Shown in pieces: positions 17,258 through 25,842 of a stretch of DNA of 64,000 nucleotides. Both the position numbers and the translations under genes were made by a program. Location of the stretch: contig NZ_JALPRX010000016.1 in NCBI RefSeq assembly GCF_023223525.1, positions 1-64,000 of the forward strand, read 5' to 3'. The stretch's first letter is position 1; every line of letters starts with the position of its first letter. Source of the DNA: Roseomonas acroporae. Lineage in GTDB: Bacteria; Pseudomonadota; Alphaproteobacteria; Acetobacterales; Acetobacteraceae. The notes under the pieces are model-generated. The model saw only the letters and a program-made list of their open reading frames with translations. It made no database searches and was not told the DNA's origin.

Positions 17258-18247
17258 TCAGAGCCCCGCGAACAGGTCGGTGGAGAGATACCGCTCGGCG
17301 AAGGAGGCGGCGATGCCGACCACGAGCCGGTCCCGCATCGCCGGGTCGCGCCCCACTTCCAGCGCCGCGTGCAGCACCGCGCCCGAGGAGATGCCGATTG
17401 GCAGCCCCTCCACCCGGGCGCAGCGGCGCGCCGCCGCCATCGCCTCGCGCTCGGAGACGCGCATCACCGCGTCCAGGCGATCCAGCTCCAGCACCGCCGG
17501 CTTGAAGCCGGCGCCGATGCCCTGGATGTCGTGCGGCCCCGGCTCGTCGCCGGACAGCACGGCGCTCTCCGCCGGCTCGATGCCGATCACCCGCAGCGAG
17601 GGGCGGCGCGGCTTCAGCGCGCGCGCGATGCCGGTCAGCGTGCCGCCGGTGCCGATGCCGCCGATCACCACATCCACCTCCCCCGCCGAGTCGGCCCAGA
17701 TCTCCTCGGCCGTGGTGGCGGCGTGGATCGCCGGGTTGGCGGGGTTGTCGAACTGCCGCGGCATCCAGGCACCGGGGGTGGAGGCGACCAGCGCCTCGGC
17801 GCGGGCGATGGCGCCGGCCATGCCCTGCTTGGCCGGGGTCAGCTCGATCTCGGCGCCGAGCAGCCGCATCATCTTGCGCCGCTCCGTCGAGGCGCTCTCC
17901 GGCATCGTCACCACCAGCCGGTAGCCCTTGGCGGCGGCGACGAAGGCGAGCGCGATGCCGGTGTTGCCGGAGGTCGGCTCCACCAGCGTGCTCTCGCCGG
18001 GGCGGATCAGCCCGGCCGCCTCCGCCTGCTCGACCATGGCGAGGCCGATCCGGTCCTTCACCGAGCCGAGCGGATTGAAGAATTCCAGCTTCAGCGCCAG
18101 CCGCGCCGGCAGCCCCTCCGCGGCCCGCAGGCGCGGCAGGGCGACCAGCGGCGTGCCGCCGATCGTGCCGAGGATGCTCTCGTAGAGGCGGCCATGGTGC
18201 GGCGCGCCGCCTCGCTGGCTTCCGTCCGGACCGGATGCGGGATTCAT
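17258..18247 (-). CDS. cysK: Cysteine synthase family protein (O-acetylserine sulfhydrylase)
   Basis: A 329-residue PLP enzyme. The Schiff-base lysine is K64 in NPLGSVKDRIG. The substrate loop is PTSGNTGIAL, and the phosphate-binding loop is GGIGTGGTLTGIAR. It makes cysteine from O-acetylserine and sulfide in the cytoplasm. I chose the ATG at 18247; another ATG at 18280 would add 11 residues. The gene faces an Rrf2-type regulator across 195 nt, a common layout for cysteine control. CysK and CysM types cannot be separated with certainty by eye. Confidence 0.9.
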   Translation of the reverse strand: MNPASGPDGSQRGGAPHHGRLYESILGTIGGTPLVALPRLRAAEGLPARLALKLEFFNPLGSVKDRIGLAMVEQAEAAGLIRPGESTLVEPTSGNTGIALAFVAAAKGYRLVVTMPESASTERRKMMRLLGAEIELTPAKQGMAGAIARAEALVASTPGAWMPRQFDNPANPAIHAATTAEEIWADSAGEVDVVIGGIGTGGTLTGIARALKPRRPSLRVIGIEPAESAVLSGDEPGPHDIQGIGAGFKPAVLELDRLDAVMRVSEREAMAAARRCARVEGLPIGISSGAVLHAALEVGRDPAMRDRLVVGIAASFAERYLSTDLFAGL

Positions 18248-18380
18248 GTTTCCCGTCTGGGATCTGGCGTCATCGGGCATGGAGGAGGCATTATCACGTC
18301 TCGCTGGCGTGGAAACCAGCCAAAACGGCCCGGGCCGTCGTGGGGACGGCCGCGCGCGGGGACGGGACGCGGCGACGGCA

Positions 18381-18410
18381 CGGCCGGGCCGGGCCGGGCC
18401 GGGCCGGGGG
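18381..18410. repeat. GGGCC short tandem repeat
   Basis: The pentamer GGGCC is repeated about five times. It is followed by AAGGGGAGC-type repeats that run into the ribosome-binding site of the Rrf2 gene at 18443. Slippage here could change the spacing between the divergent promoters. Confidence 0.65.
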
Positions 18411-18442
18411 CAAGGGTAGCAAGGGGAGCAAGGGGAGCGAGG

Positions 18443-18889
18443 ATGCTGCTGCGACGGGACCGCGCGATGACCGCGGTGGCGATCATGCTGGACGTGGCCT
18501 TCCATGCCGGGCGGGGCACCACGGTCAGCGCCGCCGATATCGCCGACCGACTCGGCCAGGCGCGGCGCGGCATCGAGCCGGTGCTCCAGGCCCTGTCGCG
18601 CGCCGGACTGCTCGACAGCCTGCGCGGTCCGCGCGGCGGCTACCGGCTGGGGCGCCCGAAGCGCAGCCTGACCGTGGCCGAGATCATCGCCGCCGCGGTG
18701 GACACGGACGGAGACGCCGACGTGCCCACCGGCCAGCTCCAGGCCGCCGTGGTGGTGCCGCTCTGGAACGATCTCGAGGCCATGTGCCGCGAGCACCTCT
18801 CGAAGCTGACGGTGGACGACCTGGTGAAGCGCGCGGTCGCCGCCGGGATGCGCCGCCCGACCTCGGAACCGCTCACCTTCGCCATCTGA
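18443..18889 (+). CDS. Rrf2 family transcriptional regulator
   Basis: A 148-residue winged-helix regulator. The helix-turn-helix is at about 28-50 (SAADIADRLGQARRGIEPVLQAL). The wing SLRGPRGGYRLGRP matches the Rrf2 signature. The three Cys that hold an Fe-S cluster in IscR and NsrR are absent, and only one Cys is present, in MCREHL. It is therefore of the cluster-free type, like CymR, which works with cysteine synthase. It is divergent from cysK, so control of cysteine synthesis is likely. ATG 18443 is preceded by GGGGAGCGAGG. Confidence 0.9.
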   Translation: MLLRRDRAMTAVAIMLDVAFHAGRGTTVSAADIADRLGQARRGIEPVLQALSRAGLLDSLRGPRGGYRLGRPKRSLTVAEIIAAAVDTDGDADVPTGQLQAAVVVPLWNDLEAMCREHLSKLTVDDLVKRAVAAGMRRPTSEPLTFAI

Positions 18890-19069
18890 GGGGTTGCCGT
18901 CCGTCATCCGCGACGGCGTGCGCGGGCCCGCCCGCGCTTCTCCCCGGCCCCCGCTGCCGAGGGATCGGGAGGCGAAGCGTCCTCCGCGCCTTCCTTCCGT
19001 GGAACCGCCCGGTCGGCCCCGCCGCCCCTGCGAGGGGCGCGATCCGGGGGCGCTTCGGACGGTGCGGGG

Positions 19070-19126
19070 CCGATATTCTGGTTGTATTCCATCGATAGTT
19101 TTGACACGTTACGGTTGATGGATTTC
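19070..19126. promoter_or_regulatory. AT-rich patch before the radC pair
   Basis: The 254-nt gap before the radC pair is GC-rich except for this patch, which contains TTGACA at 19101-19106. No matching -10 box is obvious, so the assignment as promoter is weak. Confidence 0.35.
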
Positions 19127-19143
19127 GGCAGGGGCACCCAGGC

Positions 19144-19893
19144 TTGCTTGCAAGGCCCGATCCCGATGTGCCGGGCGGCGATCCACCGGGGCAGCGGCCC
19201 GCCGCGCCCGGCCGGCCCTTCGCCAGCACCGGGCCGCAGGGCCATCGTGCCCGGATGCGGGCCCGGCTGCTCGCCGACCCCGCCGCGCTCGCCGACTACG
19301 AGCTGCTGGAGATGCTGCTCTTCCTCGGCATTCCGCGCCGTGACACCAAGCCGCTCGCCAAGGCGACGATCAACCGCTTCGGCAGCCTCGCCGCGGTGCT
19401 GTCGGCCACGCCGCGCACCCTGCACGAGGCCACGGGACTGCGCGGCGCCGGGATCGGGGCGATCAAGCTGGTGGAGGCGGCCGCCGCCCGGCTCGGCGCC
19501 GCCGAGGCGCGCGAACGGCCGCTGCTGAACCGCTGGGACCGGCTGACCGCCTATCTGGACGGCACGCCGGACGCCGGCCCCGAAGCCGGGCAGCGTTTCC
19601 GCATGCTGTTCCTCGACAACCGCAACCGGCTGCTCGCCGACGAGGCGACGGCGCGGCCGGCGGCGGCGGACGAGGCGGCCTGGAGGCGCGAGGTGATGCG
19701 CCGCGCGCTGGAGCTGCATGCCACCGCGCTGCTCCTGATCCACACGGGCGGCGACCGCGACGCCGCCGAGACGGCCGTCGAGACGACGATGCGCCTGCGC
19801 GAGGCCGGACGGCTGCTGGCGATCACGGTGCACGACCACCTGCTGCGCGAGTCGACGGGCTGGACCAGCCTGCGCCGCGAGGGGCTGCTGTGA
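19144..19893 (+). CDS. RadC family protein with degenerate JAMM site
   Basis: About 249 residues with the RadC two-part layout: a helix-hairpin-helix region (about 35-115, opening GHRARMRARLLADPAALADYELLE) and an MPN-like domain. The metal motif HxH-x10-D found in active family members is broken. Where the next gene has HNHPSGDPTPS, this one has H200 followed by TGGDRDAAE, two residues shorter, with no second His. The rest of the domain, including its last segment SLRREGLL, is intact, so it looks like a maintained pseudoenzyme rather than a decaying gene. The start is uncertain: TTG 19144 or GTG 19168. It overlaps the next radC by 4 nt. Confidence 0.85.
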   Translation: MLARPDPDVPGGDPPGQRPAAPGRPFASTGPQGHRARMRARLLADPAALADYELLEMLLFLGIPRRDTKPLAKATINRFGSLAAVLSATPRTLHEATGLRGAGIGAIKLVEAAAARLGAAEARERPLLNRWDRLTAYLDGTPDAGPEAGQRFRMLFLDNRNRLLADEATARPAAADEAAWRREVMRRALELHATALLLIHTGGDRDAAETAVETTMRLREAGRLLAITVHDHLLRESTGWTSLRREGLL

Positions 19894-20684
19894 GCGGCAT
19901 CGCCGGAAGCGTCCCGGCCGAAGCGTCGCCGGTGGGCGGCACGCGCACCGGCTTCGCCGACGGCGAGAGCTTCCGCCCCGGCGCGTCGGTCGCCGTCGTG
20001 CCCGAACTGCCGCTGGCCCCGCCCCAGGTGCAGCGCGAGGAAAGCTGCCGCCGCCTGCTGAAGCTCGGCGGCGCGCTGCTGCCCGATGGCGAGCTGCTGG
20101 CGCTGCTGCTCGCCAATGCCGCGCCGGGGCGGGACGTCCGGCCGCTCGCGGCGGCGCTGCTGGCGCGCTTCGGCAGCTTCGCCGCCGTGCTCGCCGCGCC
20201 GCTGCAGGAGCTGCGGGGCATCCCCGGCATCGAGATCCACGCCCTGGCGGCGATCAGGCTGACGCACGAGGCGGCGCTGCGCCTGGCGCGGTCCGAGGTG
20301 ATGCGGCAGACGGTGCTCGACCACTGGGACGCGCTGATGCGCTACCTCAACGCCGCCCTGGCGCGGGAGCGGATCGAGCAGTTCCGGATCCTGTTCCTCG
20401 ATGCCGAGAGCCGGCTGCTCGCCGACGAGGCGCAGGCGCGCGGCACGGTGAACCACACGCCGGTCTATCCGCGCGAGGTGGTGCGGCGGGCGCTGGAGCT
20501 GCGCGCCACCGCGCTGATCCTGGTCCACAACCACCCGAGCGGCGACCCGACGCCCTCGCAGGCCGATCTCGACATGACGGCCGAGGTGCGCGACGCGGCG
20601 GCGCTGCTCGGCATCGTCGTGCAGGACCACGTGATCGTCGGCAACGGGCGCTGGCTGAGCTTCCGGACGGAAGGGCTGCTGTAG
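19890..20684 (+). CDS. radC: RadC family JAB/MPN-domain protein
   Basis: A 264-residue RadC family protein with the complete metal site H213-N-H215 and D226 in the motif HNHPSGDPTPSQAD. The helix-hairpin-helix part lies at about 50-125. The family is widespread, but its old link to DNA repair is doubtful and its function is unknown. The GTG start overlaps the stop of the degenerate paralogue (GTGA), so the two proteins are translationally coupled and could work as a pair of catalytic and non-catalytic subunits. About 30 extra residues precede the conserved core. Confidence 0.92.
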   Translation: MSGIAGSVPAEASPVGGTRTGFADGESFRPGASVAVVPELPLAPPQVQREESCRRLLKLGGALLPDGELLALLLANAAPGRDVRPLAAALLARFGSFAAVLAAPLQELRGIPGIEIHALAAIRLTHEAALRLARSEVMRQTVLDHWDALMRYLNAALARERIEQFRILFLDAESRLLADEAQARGTVNHTPVYPREVVRRALELRATALILVHNHPSGDPTPSQADLDMTAEVRDAAALLGIVVQDHVIVGNGRWLSFRTEGLL

Positions 20685-20787
20685 CCGGCCATCCTGCCCG
20701 GAAACATGCCGGATCAGCGGGTTGGAATCTCCGGCTGATGTCGCCGGCGAAGCCGGGGCGGCCCCGGCGCCACGCCGGCGGGGCGGA

Positions 20788-21432
20788 TCAGGCCGGCGGG
20801 CCGGGTTGCTGCCGCTCGGCGATCAGCGCGTCGTCGATCTCCACCGCCCGGCGATGGGCCGGCCGTTCGTCGTGCCGCGCGACGTACCGCTCGAAGGCCG
20901 GCCGTTTCTCGATGGAGCCGAACTGCATGCCGAAGCCCAGCATGGCGGCGAGGTAGAGGTCGGCCGCGCTGAAGCGGTCGCCGGCCAGGAAGGACCGGCC
21001 GGCGACGGCATTCTCGATCGTGTCCAGCACCGTGGCGAGGTTGCCGTAGCCGATCATCCGTTCCTTGTCCTTGGGCGGGACGAGGCCGATGCTGGTGTTG
21101 GCCCAGGCCGCCTCCAGCGGGCCGGCGACGAAGAACAGCCAGCGGTAGTAGGGGCCGCGCTGGCGGTCGCCGGGCGGCGGGGCCAGGCCGGCTTCGGGGA
21201 AGGCATCGGCCAGGTAGGCGCAGATCGCGGCGACCTCCGTCACCACCGTCCCGCCGTGGCGCAGCGCCGGCACCTTGCCCATCGGGTTGATGGCCAGGTA
21301 CTCGGGCGCCTTCATGGTGGTGCCGTAGTCGAGCAGTTCGGTGCGGTAGGGCTGGCCGACCTCCTCCAGCATCCAGCGCACCACCCGGCCGCGCGACATG
21401 GGGTTGGTGTAGAAGACGAGTTCGTCGGCCAT
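20788..21432 (-). CDS. Glutathione S-transferase family protein
   Basis: A 214-residue GST. The thioredoxin-like N-terminal domain begins ELVFYTNPMSRGRVVRWMLEEVG, where Ser in NPMSRG is a candidate activating residue. NPMGKVPAL with the cis-Pro and VTEVAAICAYLAD follow. The all-helical C-terminal domain has the FSAADLYLAAML cap motif. It would conjugate or isomerise small electrophiles in the cytoplasm. The ATG at 21432 follows GGGAGGGCAGC. It is transcribed alone. Confidence 0.92.
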   Translation of the reverse strand: MADELVFYTNPMSRGRVVRWMLEEVGQPYRTELLDYGTTMKAPEYLAINPMGKVPALRHGGTVVTEVAAICAYLADAFPEAGLAPPPGDRQRGPYYRWLFFVAGPLEAAWANTSIGLVPPKDKERMIGYGNLATVLDTIENAVAGRSFLAGDRFSAADLYLAAMLGFGMQFGSIEKRPAFERYVARHDERPAHRRAVEIDDALIAERQQPGPPA

Positions 21433-21562
21433 GCTGCCCTCCCGCGTCCGGCTCCGGACGGATACTGGATAGCGGTTCTCGTTCACGATTTGTACAGAAA
21501 TTCCCGTGGCCACGGGGCGGCATGCCGGCAATGCCGCCTTCGTCGCCGCGCGGCCGGCCCCG

Positions 21563-22579
21563 TCAGGGCGTCGGGAATTCCTCGCCGCTCCAGCTCACCG
21601 GCACGTCGAGCCTGCCCACGGCGATCGCCTCGGCCGCCGCCGCGATCCGCGCCGCGACCGCCGCCGGCACGCGCGGCGCCAGGGTGAGGCGCACCGCCTC
21701 CGGCTGCTCCAGGCCGATGCGCCGGATCGCGCCCGCCTGGAATCGTCCGGCCGCGAGGTCGAGGACGGCGTCGAGCACCGCCTGCCCGGAATCCGCCACG
21801 GCCGAGCCCAGGAACACGTCGGGCGCCACCGCGACCCAGTCTCCCACATTGCCGATCTGCGCCCGGCCGGCCGCGCGGCACGCCTCGGTGACGCCGCTGC
21901 GGCCGGCGTTGAGCATGGTGAAGACGATGTCGGCACCGGCCGCGAACATCGCCTCGGCGATGCGGCGCGCCAGCGCCGGGTCGTCCTGGCTGCCGGAGAA
22001 ATTGGTCAGCAGCCGCGCCGCGGGATTGGCGTGCCGCACCCCGTGCGCGTAGGCGGCGCGCCCCTTCAGCCCGGGCACCACGCGGATGCCGGACTGATGG
22101 CCCACCACGCCGCTGCGGGTCGAGAGCCCGGCCAGCATGCCCGCCAGGAAGGCGGACTGCTCCTGCAGCACCTCGTAGCTCGCGAGGTTGGGGCCGGTGA
22201 CGTTGCCCTGCGTCACCACGAAGCGCGTGCCGGGGAATTCGGCCGCGACCGCCTGCGCGGCGGCGTTGTTCTGGCCGCCATGGGCGATCACGAGGTCCGG
22301 CGAGTCCGCCGCCAGCCGGCGCAGCGCCGCCTTCAGGGCCTCGGCCTCCGGCGGGATGCCCTGGATGGTGCGGATCTCAGCGCCCAGCGTGTCTCGCGCC
22401 CGCTCCAGGCCACGGTGGCCGGCCTGCATGAAGCCGCCATCGTCCACCCGACCGGCGAACAGGGCCGCGAGGCGCATCGGGGTGGCCGCCCGCGTGCCGG
22501 CGGGCAGGCCGGCGGCGAAGGGCAGCGCGAGCAGCCCGCGCCTGGGCAGGGGGAGGGGGAGGGGGAGGGAGGCGGGCAT
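21563..22579 (-). CDS. BMP family ABC transporter substrate-binding protein
   Basis: A 338-residue basic-membrane-protein family (Med/PnrA-like) periplasmic binding protein, usually for nucleosides or related small molecules. The N-terminus has an Arg pair and a signal-like stretch (RRGLLALPFAAGLPAGTRA). Family segments are DDGGFMQAGHRGLERA, DLVIAHGGQNN and FTMLNAGRSG. The signal peptide starts with a Leu-Pro repeat (LPLPLPLP) encoded by a GGGGGA-type simple repeat at 22544-22570. No permease or ATPase for it is adjacent, so it is an orphan receptor or uses a distant transporter. Confidence 0.85.
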   Translation of the reverse strand: MPASLPLPLPLPRRGLLALPFAAGLPAGTRAATPMRLAALFAGRVDDGGFMQAGHRGLERARDTLGAEIRTIQGIPPEAEALKAALRRLAADSPDLVIAHGGQNNAAAQAVAAEFPGTRFVVTQGNVTGPNLASYEVLQEQSAFLAGMLAGLSTRSGVVGHQSGIRVVPGLKGRAAYAHGVRHANPAARLLTNFSGSQDDPALARRIAEAMFAAGADIVFTMLNAGRSGVTEACRAAGRAQIGNVGDWVAVAPDVFLGSAVADSGQAVLDAVLDLAAGRFQAGAIRRIGLEQPEAVRLTLAPRVPAAVAARIAAAAEAIAVGRLDVPVSWSGEEFPTP

Positions 22580-22721
22580 CGGCGTGCCGTCCGGATCCTG
22601 ATGGGAGCGCCGGCCTGGAGGCGCCGGCCGGGGTATCGCCGGATCGTCCCGGCCGTGCCGCGCGAGGCAACGGCCATGCCATGGCCGCCCCCTGGCCCTT
22701 CCTGGGCCGGCCGCGCCTGCC

Positions 22722-23057
22722 TCACGCGCCTCGCCCCCGCCCGCGCCGCCCGAGCCAGCCCAGCAGCAGCGCCAGGGCGAGGCAGGCGAGGGCGGGCACC
22801 AGCAGGTCGCCCACGCTCTTGGCCGTCCATTCCCAGGGAAACCAGCCCTGGTCCCAGACCTCGGCGGCGGGGCGGTGCAGGCGGTTCTCGTGGTCGCGCT
22901 TCTCGCGGCCCCAGTAGAAGCCGATGGCCAGCGCCGCGCCGATCCATTCGCCGTTGCGCACCCGCAGCAGGCCGAGCGGCAGCGCCGCCGCGCCCTGGAT
23001 CGCCAGCGCCAGCGCCGCGTGCGAGAGCCAGGAATGCGCCTGGAGGAACGCCACCAC
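22722..23057 (-). CDS. Hypothetical small membrane protein
   Basis: A 111-residue protein I cannot name. It has hydrophobic stretches at about residues 13-30, 40-48 and 84-101, a polar middle WGREKRDHENRLHRP, and a Trp-rich segment WDQGWFPWEW. It ends in an Arg-rich tail. The WGREKRDHE block resembles small membrane proteins found in phages and in some proteobacterial genomes. It follows the thiamine-precursor binding protein by 18 nt, so it may be the last gene of that operon. Confidence 0.6.
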   Translation of the reverse strand: MVAFLQAHSWLSHAALALAIQGAAALPLGLLRVRNGEWIGAALAIGFYWGREKRDHENRLHRPAAEVWDQGWFPWEWTAKSVGDLLVPALACLALALLLGWLGRRGRGRGA

Positions 23058-23075
23058 GGCCGGCGCCGCCGCGGC

Positions 23076-24077
23076 TCAGCGGGCCGGCGGCAGCTCCACC
23101 GCGTAGCTGTCGAGGGCCGGCACGGCGCGGATCATCCGCCGCTCCTGCATGAAGCGGCCGAAGCGCTCGTAACGGTTGCGGTCCAGCGCGCCGGGGGCGA
23201 GGGCGAAGCGGCCCAGCGTGTCGCGCCAGGCGCGGCGGTTCAGCTCGTTGTCCAGCTCGCGGCGCGGGCCGGCGACGAACATGCGCCACGCCTCGTCCGG
23301 GTTGTTGATCATCCAGTTGGCGGCGGCCTCCACCGCGTCGACGAAGCGGCGCATCGCCGGGTCCGGCACGCGGTCGCGGTGGGCGACCAGGATCAGCTCG
23401 TCATAGGTCGGGATGCCGTATTCCTCGGGGAAGAAGGCGCGGCCCGGGCGGCCCTCCAGCGCGAGCTGGTTCAGCTCGAAATTGCGGAAGGAGCCGATGA
23501 TCGCATCCACCTGCCCCGACATCAGCGCCGAGGAGAGGCCGAAATTGACGTTCACCAGAGTCACGTCGCGCAGCGTGAGCCCGGCGCGCTCGATCATGGT
23601 GCCGACATAGACCTCCTCGAACCCGGCCACCGAGAAGCCGATGCGCCGGCCGCGCAGGTCGGCCAGCGTCTTCACCGGCCCGTCGCGCAGCACGGTCAGG
23701 GTCGAGAGCGGCGTGTTGACCAGCGTGCCGACTCGCACCAGCGGCAGGCCCTGCTCCACGGCGAGGTAGAGGTTCTTCTGGTAGTACACGGCGATGTCGC
23801 CGCGCTTCGCCGCCACCAGCTTGGGTGGGTCGGAGGGATCGGCGGGCGCCACGATGCGCACGTCGAGCCCGGCGCGCGCGAAGTCGCCATGCTCCTGCGC
23901 CACGATCAGCGGGCCGTGGTCGGGGTTGACGAACCAGTCGAGCAGCAGGGTGAGGGGCTGTGCCGTGGCGGGTTGCGCGGGCGCCTGGGCCTGGGCCTGG
24001 GCGGGCCGGAGACCGGACAGCGGTCCCAGCACGGTGCCGAGGGCGCCGCCGGCCAGGACGGATCTGCGGGTGGTCAT
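23076..24077 (-). CDS. thiY: ABC transporter substrate-binding protein, NMT1/THI5-like (thiamine precursor)
   Basis: A 333-residue periplasmic binding protein of the NMT1/THI5-like family, which binds formylaminopyrimidine or hydroxymethylpyrimidine precursors. It has a twin-arginine-type leader, MTTRRSVLAGGALG, and family segments TLLLDWFVNPDHGPLIVAQ and RRIGFSVAGFEEVYV. The TPP riboswitch at the head of the operon supports a pyrimidine-precursor role. Its ATG overlaps the permease stop by 4 nt. The symbol follows the ThiXYZ naming and is assigned by context. Confidence 0.85.
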   Translation of the reverse strand: MTTRRSVLAGGALGTVLGPLSGLRPAQAQAQAPAQPATAQPLTLLLDWFVNPDHGPLIVAQEHGDFARAGLDVRIVAPADPSDPPKLVAAKRGDIAVYYQKNLYLAVEQGLPLVRVGTLVNTPLSTLTVLRDGPVKTLADLRGRRIGFSVAGFEEVYVGTMIERAGLTLRDVTLVNVNFGLSSALMSGQVDAIIGSFRNFELNQLALEGRPGRAFFPEEYGIPTYDELILVAHRDRVPDPAMRRFVDAVEAAANWMINNPDEAWRMFVAGPRRELDNELNRRAWRDTLGRFALAPGALDRNRYERFGRFMQERRMIRAVPALDSYAVELPPAR

Positions 24078-24967
24078 GGGCGGCGGTCCTCCTCTTGTTC
24101 CCCTGGCTGTTCCCCTGGCAGCCGGTCGGGCTGCCAGGGCAGCAGGGCCCGCAGCAGCCAGTCCAGCGCGTACCAGAGCGCCAGCGCCATCGCGGCGAGC
24201 ACGAACAGCGCGGCGAACATCACGTCGGTCTGCGAGCGCCCGTTGGCGTGCAGCATCAGGTAGCCGAGCCCGGCCGAGGCCCCGACCCATTCCCCCACCA
24301 CCGCGCCGATCGGCGCGACGGCGGCCGCGACGCGCAGCCCGGAGGCGAGGGCGGGCAGGGCGGCCGGCAGGCGGATGCGCAGCAACACGGCGCGGCGCGT
24401 GGCGCCCATGGTGCGGGCGAGGTCGAGCCAGCCCGGCTCGGTGCGGCGCAGCCCGTCGTAGAAGGTGGCGGTGACGGGGAAGAAGATCACCACCGTCGCC
24501 ATCGTCACCTTGCTGGCGATGCCGAAGCCCATCCAGAGCGTCAGCAGCGGCGCGATGGCGAAGACCGGCACGGCCTGCGAGGCGAGCAGGATCGGCAGCA
24601 GCCAGCGCCGCCCCGCCGGCCAGGCGGCCAGCAGCAGCGCCGTCGCGACGCCGAACGCCGTGCCAAGGGCGAGCCCGGCCAGGATCTCCGTCAGGGTGAT
24701 CCAGGCATGGCCGGCGATGATGTCCCAGCGGTCGAGCAGCGCCGTGGCGACGCGCGCCGGGGTGGGCAGCAGGAAGGGCGGCGCGCCGGTGGCCCAGACC
24801 AGGCCCTGCCAGACGGCCAGCAGGCCCAGCGCCGAGACGAGGGCGCGCCAAAGGCGGCCAATGGGGCGGCCAGTGTGGCGGCCGATGGGGCCGCCGGCCT
24901 GTGCCACGGCACCGGCCGGTGCCGCCGGATCCGCTTTCATCGGAACGGCTTGCGCGGCGTCGCTCAC
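24074..24967 (-). CDS. thiX: ABC transporter permease (thiamine precursor)
   Basis: A 297-residue permease of the NitT/TauT/ThiX type with about six membrane segments. The cytoplasmic EAA-like loop is seen in LARTMGATRRAVLLRIRLPAALPALASGLRVA. It starts with GTG overlapping the ATPase stop (4 nt) and ends overlapping the binding-protein start. The C-terminal tail PGEQPGEQEEDRR is an unusual charged repeat. Confidence 0.88.
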   Translation of the reverse strand: MSDAAQAVPMKADPAAPAGAVAQAGGPIGRHTGRPIGRLWRALVSALGLLAVWQGLVWATGAPPFLLPTPARVATALLDRWDIIAGHAWITLTEILAGLALGTAFGVATALLLAAWPAGRRWLLPILLASQAVPVFAIAPLLTLWMGFGIASKVTMATVVIFFPVTATFYDGLRRTEPGWLDLARTMGATRRAVLLRIRLPAALPALASGLRVAAAVAPIGAVVGEWVGASAGLGYLMLHANGRSQTDVMFAALFVLAAMALALWYALDWLLRALLPWQPDRLPGEQPGEQEEDRRP

Positions 24968-25842
24968 GCGGCCTCCGAGGCGGCGGCGAGGCTTTCCAGC
25001 AGCCGGCCCTGGGCCGCCAGCACCGCCGGGTCCCGCACCTCGCGTGGCGGCGCGCCGGGCGGGACGGGAACCGGCACGGGCACCCAGCCGGGGCCGCCGG
25101 CGGCGGGTTGCAGCACCAGCACGTGATGGGCGAGACGCAGCGCCTCCAGCGGGTCGTGCGTCACCAGCAGCACGGTGCGCCCGGCCAGCAGCCCGGCGGC
25201 GAGGCCCTGCAGGCGATGGCGGGTCGGCGCGTCCACGGCGCTGAAGGGCTCGTCCATCAGCACGAAGGGGCGGTCCTCGACCAGGGTGCGGGCCAGGGCG
25301 GCGCGCTGGCGCATGCCGCCGGAGAGCCGGTCGGGGCGGACATGCTCGTGGCCGGCGAGGCCGACCGCGGCGATCATGGCGCGCATCCGGGCGGGATCGG
25401 CCGGCTCGCCGCGCAGGCTGGCGCCGAGCCCGACATTGCCCAGCACGTCGCGCCAGGGCAGCAGCAGGTCCTGCTGCCCCATCCAGGCGATGCGCCCGGC
25501 GACCGGGGCGCCGTCGGTCGCGGCGAGGCGGGTGCCGGCCGGCGGCAGCAGCCCGGCGACGAGGCGCAGCAGGGTGGACTTGCCGGAGCCGGACGGCCCG
25601 AGCAGCGCCATGGTCTCGCCCGCCGCCAGCGTCAGCCGGAAGGCGCCGAGCACCGGCCGGCCGCCGAGGGCGAGGCCCGGGCAGTCGAGCAGCAGGCCGG
25701 GCGCGCCGGCAGCGGGCGCGTCGGCAGCGGACGCACCAGCGGGGCGCGCGCTGTTGGGTCGCGCACCGATGGGCGGCGTTCCGGGGGGCGTCGCCCCGGC
25801 GGCGCGGGGGGCGGTCGGGTGCTGGGCAGGCAAGCGGTCCAC
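24964..25842 (-). CDS. thiZ: ABC transporter ATP-binding protein (thiamine precursor)
   Basis: A 292-residue ATPase. Walker A is GPSGSGKST at 82-90. The signature is [13 protein letters not shown], and Walker B is FVLMDEPFSAVD. The first 48 residues are a Pro/Ala-rich extension not needed for the fold, but no other ATG, GTG or TTG precedes the core. The GTG at 25842 lies directly at the 3' edge of a TPP riboswitch, and its bases fall inside the riboswitch P1 stem (CACCG with CGGTG). Control of translation by TPP is therefore likely. It heads the operon thiZ-thiX-thiY. Confidence 0.9.
   Translation of the reverse strand: MDRLPAQHPTAPRAAGATPPGTPPIGARPNSARPAGASAADAPAAGAPGLLLDCPGLALGGRPVLGAFRLTLAAGETMALLGPSGSGKSTLLRLVAGLLPPAGTRLAATDGAPVAGRIAWMGQQDLLLPWRDVLGNVGLGASLRGEPADPARMRAMIAAVGLAGHEHVRPDRLSGGMRQRAALARTLVEDRPFVLMDEPFSAVDAPTRHRLQGLAAGLLAGRTVLLVTHDPLEALRLAHHVLVLQPAAGGPGWVPVPVPVPPGAPPREVRDPAVLAAQGRLLESLAAASEAA

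Noticed and set aside
17258-18907. A 549-codon cysteine synthase with a long N-terminal extension
   Set aside because: The extra part is antisense to the Rrf2 gene; the family start fits ATG 18247.
22722-23057. Prophage remnant
   Set aside because: One short membrane protein with weak resemblance to phage proteins is not enough; no other phage gene is nearby.
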